Translations under genes and position numbers: made by a program
The notes under the pieces: generated by a model
The model's input: only the letters and a program-made list of their open reading frames with translations
Databases searched by the model: none
Told to the model about the DNA's origin: nothing
From: Anaerolineales bacterium
GTDB lineage: Bacteria; Chloroflexota; Anaerolineae; Anaerolineales; DRMV01
Direction of reading: 5' to 3'
Length of the DNA: 42,353 nt
Assembly (NCBI GenBank): GCA_027053355.1
Contig: JALUDX010000050.1
Coordinates: 270-42,622 of the forward strand
In this document: in pieces, positions 1-8,041 of the stretch
How the letters are laid out: each line of letters starts with the position of its first letter
How positions within the stretch are numbered: the stretch's first letter is position 1

Positions 1-368
1 GACACAGATTTACACCGATTGGGTGAAAAACACAGAAGACACAGAAAACCCACAGAAAACACAGAAACTTTTTCTTTGCGCTCTCTGCGCCTCTGCTTCC
101 TCTGCGCCTTTGCGTTCATCCTTGGCGGCCTGGTATGATTGGCGTTACCAACCACCGATTGACACAGATTTACACCGATTGGGTGAAAAACACAGAAGAC
201 ACAGAAAACCCACAGAAAACACAGAAACTTTTTCTTTGCGCTCTCTGCGCCTCTGCTTCCTCTGCGCCTTTGCGTTCATCCTTGGCGACCTTGGCGTCCT
301 CTTGGCGCCCTTGGCGACTTAAAAATCCGTGCTGTCCGTGGTCTATTTTCTTGTGGCTGAACAGTTAC
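1..368 (+). repeat. Composite spacer repeat E1 with tandem 160-bp unit
   Basis: Non-coding repeat block at the window edge. Positions 1-127 recur without a mismatch at 161-287, giving a period of 160 bp. The 33-bp linker at 128-160 and the following bases (131-225) recur identically at 11949-12043. The content is short CACAGA-, CTCTGCG- and CTTGGCG-rich motifs. The block ends at 355-368 with GGCTGAACAGTTAC, the shared right end of the mobile-element family in this window, 6 bp before the rsmA stop. The left end lies outside or is lost. Short open frames here are repeat translations, not genes. Confidence 0.85.
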
Positions 369-374
369 CCCGCC

Positions 375-1232
375 TCACAGCCCGGTTAGGGCTTCGAGGT
401 TGGAGGCCGACGCGGCGCAGGCCGTGAGGCGGGCCCAGTCTTCCCAAGTGAGGGTTTCGGCGCGTTGCCGAGGGTCGATGGCGGCCTGGTTCAGGCAGGC
501 GGTCACCGTGGCAGGCGGCAACCCTAGCCCCGCGGCCAGGGCGTTGCGCAAGGTTTTGCGCCGTTGGGCAAAGCCGGCTCGCGCCAGGCGGAAGAACAGC
601 GCGTGGTGCGCCTGGGGCAGGCGGGGGCGAGGCCAGAGGTCGAGGCGCACTACGGCAGAGTCGACCTTGGGGCGGGGGTAGAACGCGCCCGCGGGCAGCC
701 GCGCTACCATCTTCGGTTGCCCAAACAGTTGCACGCTGAGCGCCAGCAGGTTCATGCGCGGCGGTTGAGCGGTGAGGCGCTGCGCCACTTCTCGCTGCAC
801 GGTGAGCACCATCCGCTGCGGCCGTGGCGAGGCGGCCAACAGGTGGCGCAGCACCGCGGCGGTGATGTAGTAAGGAATGTTGGCGACCACCAGATACGCT
901 TCCCCCTGCATGAGCGCGGCCACGTCTTGATCGAGGATGTCGCCGAAGACCAACGTCACCTGCGGGTAGGGCCGCAACACGCTTTGCAGCACCGCGCGCA
1001 GGCGCTCGTCCACTTCCACCGCCACCACCCGCCGCGCCTGGGCTGCCAGGCGCACCGTCAGGTTCCCCACCCCGGGGCCGATTTCCAACACCTGGTCGTG
1101 GGGCTGAATTTCGGCCGCGGCCACCACTTTTTGCAGCGCGCCCGGGCTGACCAAAAAGTTTTGCCCCAGGCTGCGGTCGGGGCGCAGGCCGTGTTGGCGC
1201 AACAGCCGGGCTACATTTAGGGCAGGATCCAC
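375..1232 (-). CDS. rsmA: 16S rRNA dimethyladenosine transferase RsmA (KsgA)
   Basis: A 285-residue protein that dimethylates the two adjacent adenines in the 3'-terminal hairpin of 16S rRNA, using S-adenosylmethionine. The N-terminus has the SLGQNFL signature. It is followed by the SAM-binding motif LEIGPGVGNLT, the acidic VEVDE motif, GDIL and the catalytic motif IV NIPYYIT, with the C-terminal helical domain at roughly residues 190-285. The frame stays open far upstream, but conserved sequence begins at LNVARLLRQHG. The first plausible start is GTG at 1232, preceded by GGAG at 8 bp. It overlaps the end of the upstream G5/3D gene by 16 bp, so translational coupling is likely. Length is normal for the family. 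Confidence 0.95.
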   Translation of the reverse strand: MDPALNVARLLRQHGLRPDRSLGQNFLVSPGALQKVVAAAEIQPHDQVLEIGPGVGNLTVRLAAQARRVVAVEVDERLRAVLQSVLRPYPQVTLVFGDILDQDVAALMQGEAYLVVANIPYYITAAVLRHLLAASPRPQRMVLTVQREVAQRLTAQPPRMNLLALSVQLFGQPKMVARLPAGAFYPRPKVDSAVVRLDLWPRPRLPQAHHALFFRLARAGFAQRRKTLRNALAAGLGLPPATVTACLNQAAIDPRQRAETLTWEDWARLTACAASASNLEALTGL

Positions 1233-2470
1233 GGGATTTTCTCCGCGGGCGGCGGCGGCGCGACGAAGCACAAGGTGGTCCACTGGTGCCACGATTGATA
1301 GTCGTCGTCGGAGTAGCCCAGGTCGATCCAATATCGGCCGGGGATGCCCCCGCCAATATCCCCGATGACGCCAAAGCCATAGCCGGGCACGTACACTTTC
1401 TGCCCGGCCATGTAGCCGTACCACGAGCGTTTGACCGCGACGATGCCTTTTTGCAGTTTGGCGCCACTGAAGGTGACATGAGAGCAGCGGTCTACCCCCA
1501 GCCGACAGGGGGAGTAGGACGTGGCGTAAACCCGCAGGATACGCCAGCACGTGACCGGCCCGTTGGGGGTTTGCATGGTTTGCGGGACGATTTTGGTGCC
1601 GTAGCCTACGATGCGCGGTTGGGGCGGTTTGACGACCCACGAGGCTTCGATGCGGCGGCCGATTTCTTCTTCGCCCGCGTAGCGGACGCGAATTTCTTGC
1701 GCGGCCAGGCCGTATTGGCCCTGCTGCACTACTTTCAGGGTGTCGAGGGGCGCGTCGGGCAGCGGCTGGGTTTTGGATGAAAACGCGACCGGCACCTGCC
1801 GGAGCACGATTTTTTCGTACACGCTTTGCCAGACGATGGGGCTGCCGCGGGGCAGGGCGCGGTCGTCGGCGGGCGAGGTTTGTTCCAGGCCTTGGGGCGC
1901 GAGCACGCCTGTGAGCAGCGCGCCGCCCACGGTATGGGCGGTGGTGTAGAGCGTGAGGGTGGCGTTGTGGGCAGTGACGGGCACGGGGCGGGCGCGGCGC
2001 AGGCTGATTTTTTGGGGCGCCAGCCACGGCGGGGTTGCCGGCGCGGCCGAAAGCCGGTCGTTGACCCGCAGGGCTTCTCCCGCATCCCACAGGGCAGCGA
2101 CCAGGCTGGCCGCGGTGGTGGTGACGGCGAGGGTGGCCCGGTCGACCTGCAGGCTGAGAGTGGCGCCGCGGCGCACGGTGAGGGCTAAAGGCCCTTCGGT
2201 GGGGGAAAGGGGGCGGTCTGACGACCAGGGCTGGCCGTTCAACACCAGGTGCACGCCTTGGTCGGGCCAGCCCAACATGGCCAGCGCGTCGGCCGCGGTG
2301 CTGCCGGGGCTGAGCAGCAGCCAATGGGGTTGCTCAGGGTGGGCTTCGTCGACCACCCAGAGCCCGATGGGACGCGCGGCTGCCGCGTCGGCGCGGGCGC
2401 GGTGAGCCTCCCACCCCGCGAGGAGCACGCTTATCAGCAGCCACCCCGTCAGCAGCGCGCGGCGGAGCAT
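1217..2470 (-). CDS. Exported G5/3D-domain cell-wall protein (YabE/RpfB-like)
   Basis: A 417-residue protein with an N-terminal hydrophobic segment (about residues 5-22, a signal peptide or anchor). Two or three DUF348-like ubiquitin-fold repeats follow (about 40-200), then a G5-like domain (about 205-285, with VRYAGEEEIGRRIEAS), then a C-terminal 3D domain (about 310-400). The 3D domain keeps the ATSYSPC start and the Asp-rich GDIGG...WIDLGYSDDD motif that binds metal in lytic transglycosylase-type folds. In Firmicutes (YabE) and Actinobacteria (RpfB), proteins of this architecture act on peptidoglycan and are encoded next to rsmA, as here. No RBS is evident at ATG 2470, which begins 4 bp after the preceding small gene, so coupling is likely. 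The catalytic activity is an inference. Confidence 0.85.
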   Translation of the reverse strand: MLRRALLTGWLLISVLLAGWEAHRARADAAAARPIGLWVVDEAHPEQPHWLLLSPGSTAADALAMLGWPDQGVHLVLNGQPWSSDRPLSPTEGPLALTVRRGATLSLQVDRATLAVTTTAASLVAALWDAGEALRVNDRLSAAPATPPWLAPQKISLRRARPVPVTAHNATLTLYTTAHTVGGALLTGVLAPQGLEQTSPADDRALPRGSPIVWQSVYEKIVLRQVPVAFSSKTQPLPDAPLDTLKVVQQGQYGLAAQEIRVRYAGEEEIGRRIEASWVVKPPQPRIVGYGTKIVPQTMQTPNGPVTCWRILRVYATSYSPCRLGVDRCSHVTFSGAKLQKGIVAVKRSWYGYMAGQKVYVPGYGFGVIGDIGGGIPGRYWIDLGYSDDDYQSWHQWTTLCFVAPPPPAEKIPWILP

Positions 2471-2474
2471 GGTT

Positions 2475-2600
2475 TTATTTGACCAACGTGATGACGAAGG
2501 AAAGGATGATCAGCAAACCAATGACGCCCATGATGATTTGCTGGCGCCGCATGGCGCGCTGTTGGGCTTTGCTCATCTTGCGTTTTTTGTTTTTGGCCAT
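2475..2600 (-). CDS. 41-residue single-pass membrane protein
   Basis: A short gene with a strong GGAGG ribosome binding site 6 bp before ATG 2600. The product has a lysine/arginine-rich N-terminus (MAKNKKRKMSKAQQRAMRR) followed by one hydrophobic segment of about 20 residues and a final Lys. By the positive-inside rule it would be an N-in single-pass membrane protein. It stops 4 bp before the G5/3D gene, so it is the first gene of a three-gene unit with that protein and rsmA. I recall similar small proteins from Chloroflexota genomes but cannot name a function. The RBS, spacing and composition make chance unlikely. Confidence 0.72.
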   Translation of the reverse strand: MAKNKKRKMSKAQQRAMRRQQIIMGVIGLLIILSFVITLVK

Positions 2601-2660
2601 CACGAACCTCCGAGCAGGTCAGATTTGGCGCGCCGGGGGGCACGCCGTTCTAATTTTATC

Positions 2661-2896
2661 GTAACTGTTCCGCCTCAAAGAGACCCCACGGATGGCGCAG
2701 TCAGAACACCACAGAAGACACAGAAAGCGCGAAGTCAAAGCGTGATCCGGAATGCGGGAAGAGGTGAGGTGTCAAAGGGTTGGGTGGCTGGTTGCTTGCT
2801 TGGTTACTCAGGTGCCTCTCCCGGTGCCCTCGGCGCCCAAAAATTCGCGACTTTCCGCCATCATCCGCGTTCATCCGTGGGCTGTTTTCCAGTTAC
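2661..2896 (+). mobile_element. MITE-like element E2 with 8-bp target duplication
   Basis: A 236-bp element beginning GTAACTGTTCCGCC and ending AGTTAC, flanked by the perfect direct repeat ATTTTATC (2653-2660 and 2897-2904). The right end has lost about 10 bp of the usual GGCTGAAC part. The interior is the CACAGAAGACACAGAAAG / GATCCGGAATGCGGGAAGAGG / TTCATCCGTGGG type and closely matches E9 and, in reverse complement, E8. It lies in the spacer between two divergently transcribed genes. Confidence 0.85.
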
Positions 2897-3020
2897 ATTT
2901 TATCAGACCCAGCAGGGCGCCACGGCAGCCCCATTTAGGCGATGTTCTTTGGCGTCGGAAGGGGGCGCCCGGACATTCAAAAATTAGGGCAAAAGTAAGG
3001 GGTTCTCTTGGCTCCCGATT

Positions 3021-3050
3021 TTCTTTGGTTCGCCTAAAATGCGGTATAAT
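3021..3050 (+). promoter_or_regulatory. Putative promoter of the SLH-protein gene
   Basis: A consensus -10 box TATAAT lies at 3045-3050, with a weak -35 (TTCTTT, 3021-3026) at 18-bp spacing. The transcript would have a leader of about 80 nt before ATG 3139. It is placed outside E2, so the insertion did not disrupt it. Confidence 0.5.
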
Positions 3051-3070
3051 GAGAGTTGCCCTTACGTTGC

Positions 3071-3087
3071 AAAACCGTTGCGGTTTT
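3071..3087 (+). other. Small hairpin in the leader of the SLH-protein gene
   Basis: AAAACCG-TTG-CGGTTTT is a perfect 7-bp stem with a 3-nt loop in the predicted 5' leader, followed by a T-rich stretch. It could be an mRNA-stability element or a weak attenuator. Nothing identifies it further. Confidence 0.35.
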
Positions 3088-3138
3088 ATTGCGTTTTGTT
3101 CTGTTTTGGTGCTTTTCCCATGAGAAGGAGGCTAGAAG

Positions 3139-6100
3139 ATGGGACGATGGCGAACAATTAGCCTTTTTGTAGTGTTGGCTGTGCTGATGGTTGCGCTTTA
3201 CCCTTTGCCTTCAGCCTTGGCCGCTGCGGACGAGTATACTGTAACGTTGCACGTGCGCGACAGCAACCCGAGCGCGGGTTGGCCGCTGTATGCGCATCTC
3301 AACATCGCGGATACAACTTACAACGATATCTACACCGACCCTGTTACCGGCGAAGTGCAGGTGACTTTGGCCGCCGGCACTTATGACGTCACGGTGGACG
3401 TGATTTGGCCCGGCTACCCCCAGCAGACCGTCCAGATCACGGTAAACCAGGATGGCCTCATAGATATTCCGGTAGACGTCGATGCCTCTGCCTGTAACGC
3501 ACCAGGGTACGAACGGGAAGGCTTTTTCGAAGACTTTGATGGCAACGTCTTCCCGCCGGAAGGTTGGAGCGTCGTCGACAACATCGACGGCGAGAGCCTG
3601 GTCTGGAAATGGAACACGGATTACGACTTGGCCAATCTTACAGGAGGAGAAGGGCTATCCGCTGCTGTCAATAGCGATCAACCATTTGACGGTATACCTT
3701 TTGATACCGAATTGCGCACCCCACCCATTGACCCCGAAACCTTGCCAACGTTGACTTTGTACTATAAGGCGGACTTTCAATACTATGGGGTGGACGATTA
3801 CGCCGAGGCTTTAGATCTGGATATCAGCGTCGACAACGGCGCTTCGTGGACCAACCTTGCCCATTGGCAAGAGGCCGATTATCATGGCGAATTTGCCGTA
3901 GACCTGTCGCCTTATGTTGGGGATTCGCCTTTCATCCTACGCTGGCGCTATTACAGCCCTGAAGACCAGCCATGGGATTATCATGCGGAAGTGGATGATG
4001 TGAGCCTCTCTCTCTGTCATCCTGTGGCCGATGGGCTTATCGTCGGTGACGTGACCGACGCCAACACCGGTGACCCGGTAGGCCAGGTTGCTGTGAGCGA
4101 CGGCGCAGGCCAAGAGGTCACCTGGGTCGACAACGATGACCCCGACACACCCGTGTCCTTGTTTGTCATCGCTGAAGAAGTAGGCAGTGTGACTTTAGAA
4201 GCCACTGACGCGCCGTACGCTTATGACGTGGCTTCTACCACCGTAGACGTGACCGCCGGGGCGGTGAGTTGGGCTTCTGTGCCCTTGCCTGCAGCCCGCC
4301 TCGCCCCTGATAGCGATGCTCTAATCTTTACCCTTGACACAACCGAGCCGACCCTGAGCGAGCCGCTTACCTTGAGCAATGAGGGCGGCTTGTCTACGCC
4401 GTTTGAGGTCTTTGCTGTCAAGGGGGCTGCCCCCCACTTCAATGCGCCGCTCTCGCTGCGCCAGCAATTTCGTACCACCCCTCGCGCGATTCGCGCCTCT
4501 GCCCTCATTCATCAGCCCCCCGCGGGGCATTATCAGCCGCCAAAACTCCCGACCGGCGTGGGGGCAGCCGTAACCCCCAAAGCCGCCGGCGACGTGCTCT
4601 CTCAGTGGGATCCTAACCTGGCGCTGCCGTGGGGCATCGAAGTAGCGCAGGAAAGCGGCAACGTTTGGGTGGGCGATACGGCTGCGGGCACCACCAGCGG
4701 CCAGGATGCCGATTACGAGTATCAACCCGATGGCACGGCCACGGGTCAGCAGATCCCCATTTCCTGGCTGGAAAACGTCAACACCATGGCCATGGGGATG
4801 GCCTACGACCCCTTCACCCATTCTTTATGGCAGACCGACGCGGGGAATGATTATTGTGTGCATGAACTCGACCCGATAAATCTGACGGTCACTGGCCGTC
4901 AGGTGTGCCCCATGATCCCTCCCCCCAATGGGTTGTTGCTCACTGGCCTGGCTTTCGACCCGCTTACCAACACCTTTTTTGGCGGCACCTGGCTCGATAA
5001 TGGCAAAGTTTATCGCTTTGATATGGATGGGAACATCCTGGAAGAGAAAACCCTGAACATTCCCATTACCGGCTTGGCTTATAACCCCAGCACCCACCAT
5101 CTCTTCGTTCTGGTGCGAGCAGATACCCAGCCGGAGGAATGGCGTGACATTTATATCGTTGACACTGATGACAACTACAACGTCATCGGCGGTTTCGATG
5201 TGGGTGGTGACCCCTCGGTGCTGAACCCCAATGGCCAATCGAGCCTGGGGCACGATTGCAATGGGCACCTCTGGTTAACCGACCACGGTGATAGCGAAGG
5301 CAACGGCAAGCAGGTTTATGAGGTGGATAGCGGCGAAACCGGTTGGTGCGATTGGGCTGTCGACTGGCTCTCGGTGTCGCCCCAGCAGGGCTCGCTCGAC
5401 GCGCAGGCGAGCGCTTCTCTCAATGTAAGTATTGACTTGACTGACCAGCCTCCGGGAACTTACGAGGCGCATTTGCTCTTTGCTGGCTATACACCTTACA
5501 GTGAACCGATTACCGACATCCAAGTGCAACTCAAAGACAACGATGTTTTTGCCGACGCCTTGCCCTTGGGCGTCCCTGATAGTGCCATTCGAGACGTGAC
5601 CAGCGCCACCGCGGCCGCCGATGATCCCGATATCTGCGGCGTGGCGCCCCACCAAACCCTGTGGTATCAAATTACGCCGACCACGACTCATGCCATTGGC
5701 ATTGATACCTTCCGCAGCGATTACGATACCGTGGTGGGCGTCTTCCAAGGCTCGGCGGGCAACTTGACTGCTGTGGCCTGCAACGATGACGAAAATGGGC
5801 CTCAGTCGCACCTTTCCTTCACCGGTACCGCGGGTGAGACTTATTTCGTGGTGGTCGGCGCGAAAAACGAAGGCGCCAGTGGTAACTTGCATCTGCACGT
5901 GGCCTCCTTCCCCGATGTCACCGGGGATCAGTGGTACTGGAAATTCGTCGAGGCGCTTTACGCGCAAGGCATCACTGCGGGCTATCCTGATGGCACCTTC
6001 CGCCCCCAGAACCAGGTCACCCGGGCTGAGATCGCGGTCTTCTTGCTGCGCGCTTTGCATGGGAACACGTATACCCCGCCTACGCACAGCAGTTACTCCT

Positions 6101-6465
6101 TCCCCGATATTGCAGACCATTGGGCGCGCGACTGGATCGAAGAGGCAAAGACGGAAGGATTGGTCAGCGGTTACCCTGACGGCACCTATAGACCCAACAA
6201 CCAGGTGACCCGGGCGGAAACGGCCGTGCTCTTGCTGCGTGCGGAGCATGGCAGCGAGTACAACCCGCCTACGCATGAAAATTACTCCTTTTCGGATATT
6301 GTCGACCACTGGGCGAAGGATTGGATTCAACAACTTTACGATGAAGGCTTTGTAAGCGGGTATCCTGATGGCACTTACCGCCCCAACAACCCGGTCACCC
6401 GCGCGGAGATGGCCACGATGCTCGATCGGGTGTTCAGTTACCCGTTGCCCGACCTTACGCCCTAA
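3139..6465 (+). CDS. Exported multidomain S-layer-homology protein
   Basis: A 1108-residue exported protein; AGAAGGAGG precedes ATG 3139. A signal peptide occupies residues 1 to about 29 (cleavage near ALA-AAD). Beta-rich modules follow: a small Ig-like region (30-120), a jelly-roll/MAM-like domain (about 128-290, FFEDFDGNVFPPEGW), a carboxypeptidase-regulatory-like fold (about 295-390), and a propeller-like region (about 490-740, with repeats such as GMAYDPFTHSLW and GLAFDPLTNTFFGG). A pre-peptidase C-terminal-type domain is at about 800-920. Three SLH repeats complete it (about 924-1100), each with a GYPDGT(F/Y)RP motif followed by VTRAE. SLH repeats normally bind secondary cell-wall polymer, so this is probably an S-layer-associated surface protein. 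No protease or hydrolase catalytic site was seen. Confidence 0.88.
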   Translation: MGRWRTISLFVVLAVLMVALYPLPSALAAADEYTVTLHVRDSNPSAGWPLYAHLNIADTTYNDIYTDPVTGEVQVTLAAGTYDVTVDVIWPGYPQQTVQITVNQDGLIDIPVDVDASACNAPGYEREGFFEDFDGNVFPPEGWSVVDNIDGESLVWKWNTDYDLANLTGGEGLSAAVNSDQPFDGIPFDTELRTPPIDPETLPTLTLYYKADFQYYGVDDYAEALDLDISVDNGASWTNLAHWQEADYHGEFAVDLSPYVGDSPFILRWRYYSPEDQPWDYHAEVDDVSLSLCHPVADGLIVGDVTDANTGDPVGQVAVSDGAGQEVTWVDNDDPDTPVSLFVIAEEVGSVTLEATDAPYAYDVASTTVDVTAGAVSWASVPLPAARLAPDSDALIFTLDTTEPTLSEPLTLSNEGGLSTPFEVFAVKGAAPHFNAPLSLRQQFRTTPRAIRASALIHQPPAGHYQPPKLPTGVGAAVTPKAAGDVLSQWDPNLALPWGIEVAQESGNVWVGDTAAGTTSGQDADYEYQPDGTATGQQIPISWLENVNTMAMGMAYDPFTHSLWQTDAGNDYCVHELDPINLTVTGRQVCPMIPPPNGLLLTGLAFDPLTNTFFGGTWLDNGKVYRFDMDGNILEEKTLNIPITGLAYNPSTHHLFVLVRADTQPEEWRDIYIVDTDDNYNVIGGFDVGGDPSVLNPNGQSSLGHDCNGHLWLTDHGDSEGNGKQVYEVDSGETGWCDWAVDWLSVSPQQGSLDAQASASLNVSIDLTDQPPGTYEAHLLFAGYTPYSEPITDIQVQLKDNDVFADALPLGVPDSAIRDVTSATAAADDPDICGVAPHQTLWYQITPTTTHAIGIDTFRSDYDTVVGVFQGSAGNLTAVACNDDENGPQSHLSFTGTAGETYFVVVGAKNEGASGNLHLHVASFPDVTGDQWYWKFVEALYAQGITAGYPDGTFRPQNQVTRAEIAVFLLRALHGNTYTPPTHSSYSFPDIADHWARDWIEEAKTEGLVSGYPDGTYRPNNQVTRAETAVLLLRAEHGSEYNPPTHENYSFSDIVDHWAKDWIQQLYDEGFVSGYPDGTYRPNNPVTRAEMATMLDRVFSYPLPDLTP

Positions 6466-6489
6466 ATTTCACCTTGAGGGCCTGACCGC

Positions 6490-6527
6490 GAGCCCGAGAG
6501 ATTTTCTCTCGGGCTCGTTTTTCTTTT
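6490..6527 (+). terminator. Rho-independent terminator after the SLH gene
   Basis: A perfect 11-bp stem (GAGCCCGAGAG / CTCTCGGGCTC) with loop ATTTT, followed by GTTTTTCTTTT, 25 bp after the stop codon of the SLH gene. Confidence 0.92.
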
Positions 6528-6627
6528 CCCGCTCATTCAAGCATTGCTGGCCGCGCCAGTTCCCAGGCGATGGTGCTTTTGTCCCGTTGAAGGAAAGGTC
6601 GTTGGGCCTGTATTTGCGTTGCCACGG

Positions 6628-6636
6628 TGCTATAAT
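6628..6636 (+). promoter_or_regulatory. Putative extended -10 promoter of the AAA+ ATPase gene
   Basis: TGCTATAAT is an extended -10 box (TGnTATAAT), about 90 bp before ATG 6728. No good -35 is visible, as is usual for extended -10 promoters. Confidence 0.5.
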
Positions 6637-6727
6637 CAACCTGTCTGATATCCCTGCGCCCGGTTGGCCGGTAGAGCGCTATGGCCGTCGGGCTGGTATG
6701 ATCTATTTCTTGGTTATGGAGGCGCCC

Positions 6728-8041
6728 ATGAGCGCGTTGAAAGCCCGAGGCGGCTTTACCCCGCCCCCCATTACCCGTTTGGAAGATACAGGCCTGTCTC
6801 CCCTTTGGTTGCAAGATTTGGTGTTGAAAATTCTTTATTTTCAAGGTTATCTCAGCGGCTATCAGGTCGCGGAGATTGTGGCGTTGCCTTACGCCGGGTT
6901 GGTAGACCGGCTGTTGGAGGTGCTCAAGCGGGAGAAACTGGTCGAGGTCAAGGCCTCGCGCGGGGGGCTGGGCTCGGGGGTGTACGAATATGCCATTACC
7001 GACGCGGGGTTGCGCCGCGCGCGCGAGGCACTGGCGCGTAGCCAATATGCTGGCCCAGCGCCGGTGCCCTTGGCGGTGTACAACAAAGCCATGCGCCGCC
7101 AAAGCCGGGTGCGCGTGCAGGTGACTTCGCGCGTCATGCGCAAGGCGCTGGCGCACCTGGTGCTCTCTGAGCAAACATTTCATCGTTTGGGCCCCGCGGT
7201 CAATTCGGGTGCTTCTATTTTCCTCTATGGCCCGCCGGGCAACGGCAAGACCACTATCGCCCGCGCCATCGGCCAGATGGTGCTCGCCAGCGAGGCCATC
7301 TACATCCCTTACGCCCTGTACGTGGATGGCCAAGTGGTCACCCTTTACGATTCGGTAAACCACAAACTCGCGCCCGAGGAAGACGTCACCCCCAACGGCA
7401 CAGGCTCTCTGCGCGCCAGCAAACGCCGCGACCCCCGCTGGGTGCGCATCCAGCGACCGTTCATCATGGTAGGCGGCGAACTTACGTTGGCCAATCTGGA
7501 TCTCATCTTCGACGAGGTGCACAAATTCTACCAGGCGCCGGTGCAGGTCAAAGCCAACGGCGGCATCTTGTTGGTCGACGACTTTGGCCGCCAGCAAGTG
7601 CGCCCGCGCGACCTGCTCAATCGCTGGATTGTGCCCCTGGAAAACCGCATCGATTACCTCACCCTCCACACCGGCCGCAAAATCGAGGTGCCCTTCGACG
7701 TGCTGGTGGTTTTTTCCACCAACCTGCCGCCGCGCGAACTGGTCGACGAAGCCTTCTTGCGCCGTTTGCGGCACAAAATTTACATCGGCGACCCCTCGTA
7801 CAGCGAATACCGGGAAATTTTCCGCCGGGTGGCGCAGGCCAAAGGGGTGGCTTACAGCGACCAGGCGCTGGCCTACCTGTTGCAAGAGTGGTACATCAAA
7901 CGCAACCGCAAACTGCGCGCCTCTCACCCGCGCGATTTGTGCGACCAGATTTTGGACATTGCCCGTTATCGCAACATTGAGCCGGCTATGACCCGCCAAC
8001 TCATCGATCAAGCCGCTTCAGCCTTTTTTGTGGACTTGTAA
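6728..8041 (+). CDS. AAA+ family ATPase with N-terminal winged-helix-like domain
   Basis: A 437-residue protein; ATG 6728 is chosen because GGAGG lies 5 bp upstream. Residues about 20-105 look like a winged helix (LVDRLLEVLKREKLVEVK followed by a Gly-rich wing and YAITDAGLRRA). The AAA+ core follows at about 140-360. It has Walker A GPPGNGKT, Walker B GGILLVDDFGR, a sensor-1-like VVFSTN and the candidate arginine-finger/sensor-2 segment EAFLRRLRHKI. The C-terminal lid is helical. The architecture suggests a nucleotide-driven remodelling or regulatory ATPase, but no partner gene identifies its target. The next gene starts at the base after its stop, so both are probably cotranscribed. Confidence 0.85.
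   Translation: MSALKARGGFTPPPITRLEDTGLSPLWLQDLVLKILYFQGYLSGYQVAEIVALPYAGLVDRLLEVLKREKLVEVKASRGGLGSGVYEYAITDAGLRRAREALARSQYAGPAPVPLAVYNKAMRRQSRVRVQVTSRVMRKALAHLVLSEQTFHRLGPAVNSGASIFLYGPPGNGKTTIARAIGQMVLASEAIYIPYALYVDGQVVTLYDSVNHKLAPEEDVTPNGTGSLRASKRRDPRWVRIQRPFIMVGGELTLANLDLIFDEVHKFYQAPVQVKANGGILLVDDFGRQQVRPRDLLNRWIVPLENRIDYLTLHTGRKIEVPFDVLVVFSTNLPPRELVDEAFLRRLRHKIYIGDPSYSEYREIFRRVAQAKGVAYSDQALAYLLQEWYIKRNRKLRASHPRDLCDQILDIARYRNIEPAMTRQLIDQAASAFFVDL

Noticed and set aside
1-370. CRISPR array
   Set aside because: Repeat spacing is irregular, there are only two long copies, and no uniform repeat-spacer pattern or cas gene is seen.
23-389. Short open frames in the repeat block, recurring at 11953
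   Set aside because: They are translations of CACAGA/CTCTGCG repeats with no ribosome binding site, and they are duplicated with the repeat.
343-1479. Long minus-strand frame in another phase of rsmA
   Set aside because: High-GC shadow frame; amino-acid composition is Arg/Ala/Pro-rich without motifs.
1233-2324. The rsmA frame stays open for about 360 codons upstream, giving an apparent 649-residue fusion
   Set aside because: That part lies antisense-free but out of frame within the G5/3D gene, has Arg/Pro/His-rich shadow composition and no homology; conserved RsmA sequence starts near GTG 1232.
2752-3123. Open frames across E2 and its downstream flank
   Set aside because: Repeat-derived, low-complexity translation, and they run through the promoter of the SLH gene.
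6533-8011. A 492-codon antisense frame opposite the AAA+ gene
   Set aside because: Shadow of a clear AAA+ coding sequence with intact Walker motifs; no independent motifs or RBS.
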